The notes under the pieces were generated by a model. The model saw only the letters and a program-made list of their open reading frames with translations. It made no database searches and was not told the DNA's origin. A stretch of 15,140 nt of DNA from Nanobdellota archaeon. Its GTDB lineage: Archaea > Nanobdellota > Nanobdellia > Woesearchaeales > GCA-2686295. The stretch's first letter is position 1, and every line of letters begins with the position of its first letter. Both the position numbers and the translations under genes were made by a program. Location: positions 1 to 15,140 of the forward strand of contig JAHJDK010000069.1 of NCBI GenBank assembly GCA_018812505.1, read 5' to 3'. Shown here in pieces: positions 7,495-14,309 of this stretch.

Positions 7495-8514
7495 ATGGAA
7501 GACCGCCTAAACCTAGAAAAATTTGGAAAAGCATTCGTGCCAGAAAGATTCAGACCAGAGCTTAAAGAATACTTGTTAAAATCAGGAATAGACTATGTAC
7601 CATACAAGTTCTTTGGAATACTATTCTGGGTTACATTAGTATTAACATACATAATATACTTCTCAATGATATTCAAATCAATATCTGAGATGGGAGCCTT
7701 CATGATACTGATAATAACCTTTATCTCATGGTTCCTGATACAATCAATAATATCATTCCTAATAGTGATGGGAGTATATCTATACCTAAACGTTACCATC
7801 TACAACCGAACAAAAGCCATAGAGGAAGCACTGCCAGACTATTTAACACTAGTATCAACAAACCTCAAAGGAGGATTATCATTCGAGAAATCACTATGGG
7901 CAGCTATAAAACCAGAATTCGGAATACTAGCAAAAGAAGTAACCCTCGCCTCAAAAAAAGTACTCACAGGAAACGATATAAAAGACTCATTAGAAGAGTT
8001 AGGGATGAAATATGACTCTCCAAGCCTGAAAAGAAGTTTAAGCCTAATCATAGGAGAAGTTGAAAGCGGAGGACGAATAGTAGAAGTAATAGACAAGACG
8101 ATTGACAACCTGAAAAAAAGCTCAGTACTAAAACAAGAAATGGCAGCGGCAACAGTCACCTACACGATATTTATGGTAGCAATAGTCATATTCATCACAC
8201 CAGCACTGTTCGCATTGTCACAACAACTACTAGAAATAATAATAGGAGTTACCAAACAACTAGGTGGAAGTGCAAACTCCGGAGTGCTGCCAATAACAAT
8301 CGGAGAATCAGGAATAGACCCAAATCACTTCAAAACATTCTCAGTCTTAGCAATAGGCATAATATCAACGTTTTCATCAATGATAATATCTATAATCAGC
8401 AGAGGAGACGTTAAAGGAGGACTAAAATACATACCAATATTCATAGGCAGTTCGATAGCTTTATTCTTCATATTCTCAAACGTGCTAGGAAGCTTATTCG
8501 GCGGAGTAGCATAA
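7495..8514 (+). CDS. T2SSF-domain membrane platform protein (TadC/ArlJ-like), second copy, 339 aa
   Basis: Second platform protein, similar in plan to the first but clearly diverged. Hydrophobic segments are at about residues 40-60, 68-100 (probably two spans), 218-242, 283-302 and 312-335. The soluble T2SSF region (about 108-215) contains EEALPDYLTLVSTNLKGGLS (110-129) and GEVESGGRIVEVIDKTIDNL (187-206), both typical of TadC/ArlJ-like proteins. A loop at about 252-280 between the last spans is Gly/Ser-rich. It ends the operon; the next gene, a pilin, has its own strong promoter 20-30 nt later. The two platform proteins probably form a heteromeric core. Confidence 0.88.
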   Translation: MEDRLNLEKFGKAFVPERFRPELKEYLLKSGIDYVPYKFFGILFWVTLVLTYIIYFSMIFKSISEMGAFMILIITFISWFLIQSIISFLIVMGVYLYLNVTIYNRTKAIEEALPDYLTLVSTNLKGGLSFEKSLWAAIKPEFGILAKEVTLASKKVLTGNDIKDSLEELGMKYDSPSLKRSLSLIIGEVESGGRIVEVIDKTIDNLKKSSVLKQEMAAATVTYTIFMVAIVIFITPALFALSQQLLEIIIGVTKQLGGSANSGVLPITIGESGIDPNHFKTFSVLAIGIISTFSSMIISIISRGDVKGGLKYIPIFIGSSIALFFIFSNVLGSLFGGVA

Positions 8515-8527
8515 AATAGATAGTAAT

Positions 8528-8588
8528 CGAAACTTTTATATATGAGTGATGAGAATAAAGAAGTATATATTTAAAAAAATAAGAGGTG
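8528..8588 (+). promoter_or_regulatory. Promoter and ribosome binding site of the first pilin gene
   Basis: CGAAACTTTTATATATG (8528-8544) has a BRE-like purine stretch and a strong TATA. A second TATA-like stretch is TATATATTTAAAA at 8564-8576. GAGGTG at 8583-8588 is the ribosome binding site, 6 nt before the ATG at 8595. A GTG inside this site (8586) is an unlikely start because it would use up the site. The extended promoter suits a highly made subunit. Confidence 0.6.
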
Positions 8589-8594
8589 TTATAC

Positions 8595-9146
8595 ATGCAT
8601 AAGAAAGGACAAGCAGCCCTTGAATTCTTAACAACATATGGTTGGGCGTTTCTAATAATATTAGTTATGATAGGAGCCCTAGCATACTTTGGTGTCTTGA
8701 ATCCAACAAGATTCGTACCAGACACATGCACATTCAGCGGAGCATTCATGTGCGAAGACTCAGTCATTACAGGACCAACAACAGACTCTGTAGTCATAAA
8801 GCTAAGAAATAGTGTAGAAGAAGTACAAGTAACAGCAATCACTTTAACAGATATGGACACAGGAATTGATACTTACTTAGTTACTGATTTTATGCTTGCC
8901 GGCGATGGAGCTGGATGTTCTGCAACAGTTTTCGGAGGACCTATGACTGTTAAAGCATCATCAGTCTGTACACTAACGCTAACTAGAGGAGCTATTGCTA
9001 CTGGATCTATGTTAACATTACCTGACTTTGCCGCAGGTGTGAAAAAGAAAGTCAAAATTGACATGACATACTACTCAACTTCCTCAGGAGCTTCATTCAC
9101 GAAGACATCAACCGGAGAAGTAGTAGCAACAGTACAATCAAACTAA
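8595..9146 (+). CDS. Class III signal peptide pilin (probable major pilin), 183 aa
   Basis: Probable filament subunit. The N-terminus MHKKGQAALEF is a textbook archaeal class III prepilin signal: basic residues, cleavage expected between Gly5 and Gln6, and Glu at mature +5. The hydrophobic spine runs to about residue 33 (GWAFLIILVMIGALAYFG). Then comes NPTRFVP and a Cys pair, C45 and C53 (C-x7-C), which lies at exactly the same mature positions in the two pilins at 10378 and 10911. The rest is a Thr/Ser/Val-rich beta-type head with two more Cys. I choose the ATG at 8595 over the GTG at 8586 because the latter lies inside the GAGGTG site. It follows the platform genes but has its own promoter, consistent with high expression. 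A T-rich terminator follows the stop. Confidence 0.85.
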   Translation: MHKKGQAALEFLTTYGWAFLIILVMIGALAYFGVLNPTRFVPDTCTFSGAFMCEDSVITGPTTDSVVIKLRNSVEEVQVTAITLTDMDTGIDTYLVTDFMLAGDGAGCSATVFGGPMTVKASSVCTLTLTRGAIATGSMLTLPDFAAGVKKKVKIDMTYYSTSSGASFTKTSTGEVVATVQSN

Positions 9147-9180
9147 ATTTTTTTAATTTTTTTCTTCTCTTTTTATTCTT
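9147..9180 (+). terminator. T-tract terminator after the first pilin gene
   Basis: Immediately after the TAA come two runs of seven or more T and then CTTCTCTTTTTATTCTT. T-rich tracts of this kind end transcription in archaea. No stem-loop is evident. On the other strand the region is A-rich, so it is not a terminator for the convergent RhuM gene. Confidence 0.6.
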
Positions 9181-9197
9181 ATAAACCATAACAACTA

Positions 9198-10223
9198 TTA
9201 ATCTTTAGAAATATTCAACTTGAGCAATTTCCTGCTAAACTCATCAAAATCAGAATCTATCTTTTGATGTTTGTTAAACAAATCATATTCTTTAAATGCT
9301 TTTTCAGAAGCATCTTCAAAAGATATAGAACCTTTTCCTTCTAAAATTTTAAACTCATTAAATTCCAAGAATTTATTTACGCTTTCAGCCAAGTCATCCA
9401 TTTTCATAACAGTTCTATTTTCAATAATTCGCTCAATATAATCAAAAAAACTAGAAATTGTTCTCTCTAATTTTTTAATATCTCTTTCACTCAAATAATT
9501 CTTGGCAACAATTGAATCTGACTTTAATATTCTACCATTAGGCGCATTCTTCCATGTTGAAAGCCCCATATTTCTTTTAGCAGCATCTATTTTAGAATGA
9601 ATTATTTCAGCAGCAGTTTGACCTGTAATTGCATAATGAAATTTATTTTGAACTTTTGCATAAAACCCTCTAGTAATTTCAGATTTTGAATCATAATCAA
9701 TACTACATTCTGCAAAAATATCTGTAATTTGCTGATAAATTCTTCTCTCGCTTGCTCTAATTGAACGGACTCTTTCAAGCAATTCTTTGAAGTAATCCTT
9801 CCCAAAATATTGACCGTTTTTTAAACGATTATCATCCATCGCAAATCCTTTTAAGATGTATTCTTTCAAGATTTTTGTTGCCCAAATCCTAAAGAAAGTT
9901 GCTTGTTTAGAATTAACCCTATACCCAACTGAGATTATTGCATCAAGATTGTAGAACTTAGTCTTATACTTTTTACCATCAGAAGCAGTATGTTCCAAAA
10001 TGGAACTAACTGAACTTTCATATAATTCTCCACTCTCAAATATATTTATAAGATGTTTAGTAATTGCAGGTCTTTGAACTCCAAACAATTCAGCCATTCT
10101 ATCCTGAGTAAGCCAAACATTTTCATCATGCAAAAAAGCTTCAATCTTGACATCTCCTTTTGGAGTAGTATAAATAAGAAAATCAGTTGTCTGATATCTT
10201 GGAGATACTTGCGTATTTTTCAT
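9198..10223 (-). CDS. RhuM-family protein, 341 aa, probably acquired
   Basis: Matches the RhuM (virulence RhuM) family known mostly from bacteria, often near mobile or defence genes. Family features are VWLTQDRMAELFGVQRPAIT (36-55) with a helix-turn-helix look, YNLDAIISVGYRVNSKQATF (91-110) followed by FRIWATKILKEYILKGFAMD, and ERVRSIRASERRIYQQITDI (150-169). The protein is full length with no break. The biochemical role of the family is not settled; DNA binding is likely from the N-terminal domain. Unlike its neighbours it uses many T-ending codons (ATT, GAT, AAT) and it lies on the opposite strand inside a set of pilin genes. This suggests later insertion. GAGG about 10 nt before the ATG and a TATA element support the start. 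I see no partner gene, flanking repeat or integrase. Confidence 0.85.
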   Translation of the reverse strand: MKNTQVSPRYQTTDFLIYTTPKGDVKIEAFLHDENVWLTQDRMAELFGVQRPAITKHLINIFESGELYESSVSSILEHTASDGKKYKTKFYNLDAIISVGYRVNSKQATFFRIWATKILKEYILKGFAMDDNRLKNGQYFGKDYFKELLERVRSIRASERRIYQQITDIFAECSIDYDSKSEITRGFYAKVQNKFHYAITGQTAAEIIHSKIDAAKRNMGLSTWKNAPNGRILKSDSIVAKNYLSERDIKKLERTISSFFDYIERIIENRTVMKMDDLAESVNKFLEFNEFKILEGKGSISFEDASEKAFKEYDLFNKHQKIDSDFDEFSRKLLKLNISKD

Positions 10224-10257
10224 TTCAAACTTTCCTCAAATATCTAGATTTACACAT

Positions 10258-10271
10258 ATTTATAAATCTTA
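10258..10271 (-). promoter_or_regulatory. TATA box of the RhuM gene
   Basis: On the minus strand GATTTATAAATATG lies about 35-48 nt before the ATG at 10223, leaving a short leader that carries GAGG at 10234-10237. It lacks the AAACTTT core seen before the pilin and proteasome genes. Confidence 0.5.
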
Positions 10272-10331
10272 TGCGCGTCTGTCCAGTGAAAATAAGTATC
10301 TTTTATCATTGTCACAAACCGTACTTTTCAC

Positions 10332-10375
10332 AAACTTTATATATCTTAGTTCTCAATAAAAACCTTAAAGAGGTG
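10332..10375 (+). promoter_or_regulatory. Promoter and ribosome binding site of the second and third pilin genes
   Basis: AAACTTTATATATC at 10332-10345 closely matches the first pilin promoter. GAGGTG at 10370-10375 precedes ATG-GTG at 10378-10383. Spacing is 2 nt to the ATG but 5 nt to the GTG, so translation may begin at 10381. The region is divergent from the RhuM promoter. Confidence 0.55.
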
Positions 10376-10377
10376 TC

Positions 10378-10914
10378 ATGGTGAAGAAAGCACAATCAAG
10401 TTTTGAATTCTTATCAACCTATGTATGGGTATTCTTATCTGTAACCGTGACAATAGGCACGTTGTTCTACTTCAATGTTTTTGACCCGCAAAGATACCTT
10501 CCTGAGGAGTGCGAATTCGGACAAAACATTATTTGTGAGGATTGGAACTTGGAATCAGGGTCAAATTTTAACATGAACCTAATGTTGAAGAACAACCTGG
10601 AAAAATCTATTGAACCGACACAACTAACTCTTTACGACAATGATTATGCATCAATCAACTGTGAAGCAAATGTTTACTGTCCATATCAAAGTTCATTTAT
10701 CAACTGGACAGACGATGACAATGATGGAATATTTACAACTGTACATGGCGGTAAGTGGTCTCCTGGGATGAGCTGTAGGTTAGAATTAGTTGATTGTAGT
10801 AAATCACTCACTCAAGACACCAGATACAAATTCAAGGTTAGCTTCACATTCAAAAGAATAGAAGGCACCACACAACACACCACTCAAGGAAAAGTATTCA
10901 CAACAGCAATATGA
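10378..10914 (+). CDS. Class III signal peptide pilin, second copy, 178 aa
   Basis: The N-terminus MVKKAQSSFEF is a class III prepilin signal with Ala instead of Gly before the Gln; cleavage is expected between Ala5 and Gln6, with Glu at mature +5. The hydrophobic spine runs to about residue 32 and is followed by FDPQRYLPEEC. The Cys pair C45/C53 aligns without gaps with that of the first pilin. Four further Cys lie in a CX5C (INCEANVYC) and a CX6C (SCRLELVDC). The shared patterns of the heads (MLKNNLEKSIEPTQLTLYDN; TTQGKVFTTAI at the end) show a common family. An Asp-rich loop (TDDDNDGIF) might bind a metal. The stop overlaps the next pilin start as ATGA, so both are made together. The start could be the GTG at 10381, which has better spacing from GAGGTG. 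Confidence 0.82.
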   Translation: MVKKAQSSFEFLSTYVWVFLSVTVTIGTLFYFNVFDPQRYLPEECEFGQNIICEDWNLESGSNFNMNLMLKNNLEKSIEPTQLTLYDNDYASINCEANVYCPYQSSFINWTDDDNDGIFTTVHGGKWSPGMSCRLELVDCSKSLTQDTRYKFKVSFTFKRIEGTTQHTTQGKVFTTAI

Positions 10915-11501
10915 CTTCTAAAAAAAGATTAAAAACAGTTCTCAACAATAAAGCCCAAGCCAGCTTGGAATACATGGTTAACTATGTATGGATTTTCCTA
11001 ATAATAATGGGTTGTGTAGGTGTGATGGCTTACTTTGGAATGTTTAATGTGCAAAGATACGCTGCGCAACACTGCAGTTTTGACTCAAACTTTTACTGCA
11101 ACGACTTCAACATAGAATTAGACCCTGCAAGTCCTGACACGTTCAACATGAAAATACTACTGCAGAACAATATGAACAAAGAAGTTGTTATTAACCAAAC
11201 AAACCTAACAGACCAAAACAATGATGAAATAATCTGCACCAACCTAGACATATACTGCAGATCTGATGAAATAATACCTGTAGCAGAAGCAAACCCTAGC
11301 AATGTAAAAGTAGACACTAACAACCCAGACAAATGGATACCAACAAGAGTGTGCAAACTAGATTTTTTAAAGTGCAACAGAAAAGTGTATGAAGGTTCAA
11401 AACAAGAAGTGAATATTAAGCTAAATTTTAGCGGAATTAATAGCACAAACACCTACTTTTCACACGGTGTAGTATACGCTAACGCTATAGTAAAAACGTA
11501 A
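10911..11501 (+). CDS. Class III signal peptide pilin, third copy, 196 aa
   Basis: A longer basic leader (about 15 residues, SKKRLKTVLNNKA) comes before QASLEYMVNYVWIFLII; cleavage is expected between Ala15 and Gln16, with Glu at +5. The pattern MAYFGMFNVQRYAAQHC and the pair C55/C63 match the other two pilins at identical mature positions (40 and 48). Further Cys occur as CX6C twice (ICTNLDIYC, VCKLDFLKC) plus one in the membrane helix (Cys35). Sequons NQT, NLT, NFS and NST suggest N-glycosylation. It is translationally coupled to the second pilin by ATGA overlap. The differing heads suggest distinct minor subunits or alternative filaments. The stop is at once followed by the proteasome promoter. 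Confidence 0.82.
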   Translation: MTSKKRLKTVLNNKAQASLEYMVNYVWIFLIIMGCVGVMAYFGMFNVQRYAAQHCSFDSNFYCNDFNIELDPASPDTFNMKILLQNNMNKEVVINQTNLTDQNNDEIICTNLDIYCRSDEIIPVAEANPSNVKVDTNNPDKWIPTRVCKLDFLKCNRKVYEGSKQEVNIKLNFSGINSTNTYFSHGVVYANAIVKT

Positions 11502-11514
11502 ACTTTTTAAATAA
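11500..11514 (+). promoter_or_regulatory. Promoter of the proteasome beta gene
   Basis: AAACTTTTTAAATAA begins inside the stop codon of the third pilin. It would give a start near 11535-11540 and a leader of about 35 nt. A second TATA-like CTTTAAAAG lies at 11541-11549, at the spacing expected for a leaderless start. Confidence 0.5.
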
Positions 11515-11527
11515 GACATAATTTACA

Positions 11528-11553
11528 AGAACTAATAGTTCTTTAAAAGTTCT
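11528..11553 (+). repeat. Palindrome AGAACT-AAT-AGTTCT plus a third half-site before psmB
   Basis: AGAACT (11528-11533) and AGTTCT (11537-11542) form a perfect inverted repeat around AAT. A second AGTTCT follows at 11548-11553. The group lies between the two TATA-like elements and the GGTGA site (11559-11563), where a regulator could act. Operator function is inference. Confidence 0.4.
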
Positions 11554-11570
11554 AAAAAGGTGAATATATA

Positions 11571-12200
11571 ATGGATAAAGTTTTGAAAACAGGAACTACA
11601 ACTGTAGGAGTTGTTTGCAAAGATTGCATCGTGCTAGGAGCAGATAAGAGAGCAACAGCAGGACACTTCATAGCAAACAAGAACGTCAATAAAGTAGTGC
11701 CAATAAATGATTACATGGCTTTAACAACTGCAGGAACAGTCTCTGACATACAACTATTAATCAAACTCATAAAAGCAGAATTAAAACTCAAAGATATAAG
11801 AACCAACAGAAAAGCCAGTGTTAAAGAAGGTGCAAACCTACTGGCAGGAATGGTTTACTCAAACATCAGAAGGATGTCAATGATTCCAGGAATAAGTCAC
11901 TTCTTAATCGGAGGATATGACACTGAAAAACACTTATACGACTTGTACCCAGATGGTTCAATAACAGAAGTTGACGATTTCGTATCAAGCGGTTCTGGAA
12001 GCGTAATGGCTTATGGAGTACTAGAATCAAGCTACAAAAAACAAATGAGTCAAGAAGAAGGAATAAATCTTATTGTCAAATCACTAAATGCAGCAATACA
12101 AAGAGATTCAGCATCAGGAGAAGGAGTTGATATCTTCGTAATTGACAAGAAAGGAATTAGACAAGTTTTACAAAAGATAATAAACACAAGAATAGAATAA
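11571..12200 (+). CDS. psmB: Archaeal 20S proteasome beta subunit, 209 aa
   Basis: Catalytic subunit of the 20S proteasome. A short propeptide of eight residues ends in Gly8; autocleavage exposes Thr9 as the catalytic N-terminal Thr (TTTVGV). Asp25 (GADKRAT) and Lys41 are the standard partners, equal to mature D17 and K33, so the enzyme should be active. The SGSG motif at about 142-145 and RDSASGEGVD at about 182-191 are also typical of beta subunits. The length is normal for the family. GGTGA at 11559-11563 is the ribosome binding site, with GGTG ending 8 nt before the ATG. The next gene is aCPSF1 after 38 nt. This pairing is known from other archaea, for example methanogens, so they probably share a transcript. 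Confidence 0.95.
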   Translation: MDKVLKTGTTTVGVVCKDCIVLGADKRATAGHFIANKNVNKVVPINDYMALTTAGTVSDIQLLIKLIKAELKLKDIRTNRKASVKEGANLLAGMVYSNIRRMSMIPGISHFLIGGYDTEKHLYDLYPDGSITEVDDFVSSGSGSVMAYGVLESSYKKQMSQEEGINLIVKSLNAAIQRDSASGEGVDIFVIDKKGIRQVLQKIINTRIE

Positions 12201-12207
12201 ACCAATT

Positions 12208-12231
12208 CTCTCGAAACCTAAAGAGAGGTTT
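12208..12231 (+). promoter_or_regulatory. Alternative hairpins over the aCPSF1 ribosome binding site
   Basis: AAACCT (12214-12219) can pair with AGGTTT (12226-12231) around a 6-nt loop. Instead CTCTC (12208-12212) can pair with GAGAG (12223-12227). Both stems use the GAGAGG that is the only candidate ribosome binding site for the ATG at 12239. The two folds exclude one another. A role in controlling translation is inference. Confidence 0.35.
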
Positions 12232-12238
12232 TTGAAAT

Positions 12239-14128
12239 ATGTCTGAAATATTAAAAGAAATACTAAAAGATTTACCTAATGGTAAAATAAGCGACGCAAG
12301 TTTTGAAGGAGCAAACATCGTTCTTTACACCAAAGACCAAGAATTCTTCAAAAATGATCATGGAATGGTCAAAGAAATAGTCAACAAAATAAAGAAAAGA
12401 ATAGAACTAAGACCAGACCCTGAACTATGCATGCAAATCGAAAAAGCGGAAAAAGACATCCGAAAACTAATCGGGAAAGACGCAGGAATAGACAAGATAA
12501 CCTTTGACCCACAAAGATCAGTTGTAATAATAGAAGTTGAAAAACCAGGTTCTGCAATCGGCAAACAAGGAGACATACTACAACAAATAAAAGAAAAAAC
12601 ATACTGGGTTCCAATCATAAAGAGAAAACCAGCCATCAGAAGCCAACTAATAGAAAACATAAGATCAGTATTATACCAAAACTCAGATTACAGGAAAAAA
12701 TTCTTACACAAAACAGGCGAAAGAATATACAACGGCTGGCTAAGAGGCAGAAAAGAAGAATGGGTAAGAATAACATGCTTAGGAGGTGCAAGACAAGTCG
12801 GCAGATCATGCATCCTGCTACAAACACCAGAATCAAGAGTGTTACTGGACTGCGGCATGGACGTTGCATCAGATAAAAAACCATACCCACACCTGGAAGC
12901 ACCAGAATTTGACATTAAAGAATTAGACGCAGTAATAATATCACACGCACATATAGATCACTCAGGAATAGTACCACTACTATTCAAGTATGGATATAGA
13001 GGACCAGTATACTGTACAATGCCAACAAGAGACATATCAGCACTACTGCAATTAGACATCATAAAAATTCAAAGAGGAGAAGCAAAAGAACCAATATACA
13101 GCACAGACGACGTCAAAGAGATGGTCAAACACACAATAACACTAGACTATGGAGAAGTAACAGATATAACACCAGACGTAAGAATAACACTTTACAATGC
13201 TGGACACATACTGGGAAGCGCAATGGTACACATACACGTAGGCAACGGCTTACACAACTTTTTATACACAGCAGACCTAAAATTTGCAAAAACAAACCTG
13301 TTAAGTCCTGCAAACACACACTTTCCAAGACTAGAAACTATGATGATAGAAAGCACATACGGAGCTAAAGACGCAATAACACAAAATCCCAGAGATCAAG
13401 ATAAGTTTTTAGGAGATATAATAACAGAAACACTCAAAAGAGGAGGAAAAGTATTGATGCCAGTACTCGGATCTGGAAGAGCACAAGAAGTGATTGCACT
13501 AGTTGAAAGGATGATACGAGAAGGAACAATAGACAAGATACCAATATACATAGATGGAATGGTATGGGATATAACAGCCATCCACACAGCATACCCAGAA
13601 TACTTAAACAGCAACATAAGAGAACAAATATTCCACAAAGACAACAACCCATTCATACAAGACAACATAAAACAAATCGGAAGCTCAAAAGAAAGAAAAG
13701 AACTACTTGAAGAAACAGGACCATGTGTCATACTAGCAACATCAGGAATGCTAGTAGGAGGACCATCTGTCGAGTATCTAAAAGAACTAGGAAACAATCC
13801 TAAAAACTCACTAGTATTCACCTGCTACCAAGGAGAAGGAAGCATGGGACGAATGATACAAAGCGGAGTAAAAGATATAAACTTCAAAAATGGCACAAAA
13901 AACGAGCTAGTAGAACTAAAACTAGAAATACACAAACTAGAAATAACCGGACACTCAGACAGAAGAGAACTAATGAACTTTGTAAGCAGATGCACACCAA
14001 GACCAAAAAAGATAATAGTAAACCATGGAGAAAGCAGCAGATGCCTAGACCTGGCCAGATCAATATACAAAGTCAACAGAATTGAAACCGTAGCACCCAG
14101 AAATCTAGAATCAATAAGACTAAGATAA
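12239..14128 (+). CDS. aCPSF1/FttA: KH-domain MBL/beta-CASP ribonuclease and transcription termination factor, 629 aa
   Basis: Archaeal relative of eukaryotic CPSF73. In studied archaea it cuts nascent RNA and ends transcription. Two KH domains come first (about 1-68 and 69-145), the second with the RNA-binding loop IGKQGD at 107-112. The metallo-beta-lactamase part follows: HAHIDHSG at 236-243, AGHILGSA with His323, and TADLKF with Asp346, which should bind two zinc ions. The beta-CASP part has ESTYG at 371-375 (motif A), His572 in GHSD (motif B) and His596 in NHGE (motif C). All key residues are present and the length is typical, so it should be active. It lies 38 nt after psmB with no separate TATA box that I trust, so co-transcription is likely. 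Confidence 0.95.
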   Translation: MSEILKEILKDLPNGKISDASFEGANIVLYTKDQEFFKNDHGMVKEIVNKIKKRIELRPDPELCMQIEKAEKDIRKLIGKDAGIDKITFDPQRSVVIIEVEKPGSAIGKQGDILQQIKEKTYWVPIIKRKPAIRSQLIENIRSVLYQNSDYRKKFLHKTGERIYNGWLRGRKEEWVRITCLGGARQVGRSCILLQTPESRVLLDCGMDVASDKKPYPHLEAPEFDIKELDAVIISHAHIDHSGIVPLLFKYGYRGPVYCTMPTRDISALLQLDIIKIQRGEAKEPIYSTDDVKEMVKHTITLDYGEVTDITPDVRITLYNAGHILGSAMVHIHVGNGLHNFLYTADLKFAKTNLLSPANTHFPRLETMMIESTYGAKDAITQNPRDQDKFLGDIITETLKRGGKVLMPVLGSGRAQEVIALVERMIREGTIDKIPIYIDGMVWDITAIHTAYPEYLNSNIREQIFHKDNNPFIQDNIKQIGSSKERKELLEETGPCVILATSGMLVGGPSVEYLKELGNNPKNSLVFTCYQGEGSMGRMIQSGVKDINFKNGTKNELVELKLEIHKLEITGHSDRRELMNFVSRCTPRPKKIIVNHGESSRCLDLARSIYKVNRIETVAPRNLESIRLR

Positions 14129-14162
14129 AGCCAAAAACAAAATTCTATTCGATTTAAAAATC

Positions 14163-14214
14163 AAAAATCCCAACGGAGCAGAGCTCTGGGGTATTTAATA
14201 TATTTGGGATTTTT
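14163..14214 (+). terminator. Long stem-loop ending in T5 after aCPSF1; possible terminator or RNA element 1
   Basis: AAAAATCCCAA (14163-14173) pairs perfectly over 11 bp with TTGGGATTTTT (14204-14214). Inside it CGGAGC pairs with GCTCTG (one G-T wobble) around the triloop AGA, followed by GGG and TATTTAATATAT. The stem ends in five T, as a terminator could. However, the inner hairpin resembles the next element, so it may instead be part of a structured RNA. Confidence 0.45.
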
Positions 14215-14218
14215 AGTC

Positions 14219-14268
14219 CTAATTGTGTCAACCGCCGATGCAAAGCATCGGGGTATGAACCAAATTAG
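14219..14268 (+). ncRNA. Stem-loop element 2, possible structured RNA
   Basis: CCGATGC (14235-14241) pairs with GCATCGG (14245-14251) around an AAA triloop. An outer stem CTAATT/AATTAG (14219-14224 and 14263-14268) encloses it with internal mismatches. As in element 1, the inner hairpin runs into GGGGTAT (14250-14256). No match to a tRNA, SRP RNA or RNase P RNA is recognised. It could be a small RNA or a 3'-UTR element of aCPSF1. Confidence 0.3.
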
Positions 14269-14274
14269 AAATCA

Positions 14275-14287
14275 AAACTTTTATATA
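14275..14287 (+). promoter_or_regulatory. TATA box of the first of two tandem paralogous genes
   Basis: AAACTTTTATATA lies about 23-35 nt before the ATG at 14310 and matches the first pilin promoter. No ribosome binding site is seen before the ATG, so the transcript is probably leaderless. Confidence 0.55.
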
Positions 14288-14309
14288 CTCTATTTCTTAA
14301 GATAAAAGC

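Noticed and set aside
8586..8594. GTG start nine bases upstream for the first pilin
   Set aside because: The GTG is part of the GAGGTG ribosome binding site, and the ATG at 8595 gives the standard short MHKKGQ leader.
3455..11501. Identification of the cluster as an archaellum operon
   Set aside because: No ArlH, ArlF/G or ArlC/D/E protein is seen, the platform is split in two, and the pilins differ from typical archaellins. A pilus-type system fits better.
14151..14162. GATTTAAAAATC as promoter for an RNA covering the stem-loops
   Set aside because: The start site would fall about 25 nt on, inside the 14163-14214 stem-loop, and the sequence is itself a weak inverted repeat. The evidence is too thin to call.
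14219..14268. A tRNA gene
   Set aside because: There is no acceptor stem, T-loop GTTCGA-type sequence or anticodon arm in a workable order.
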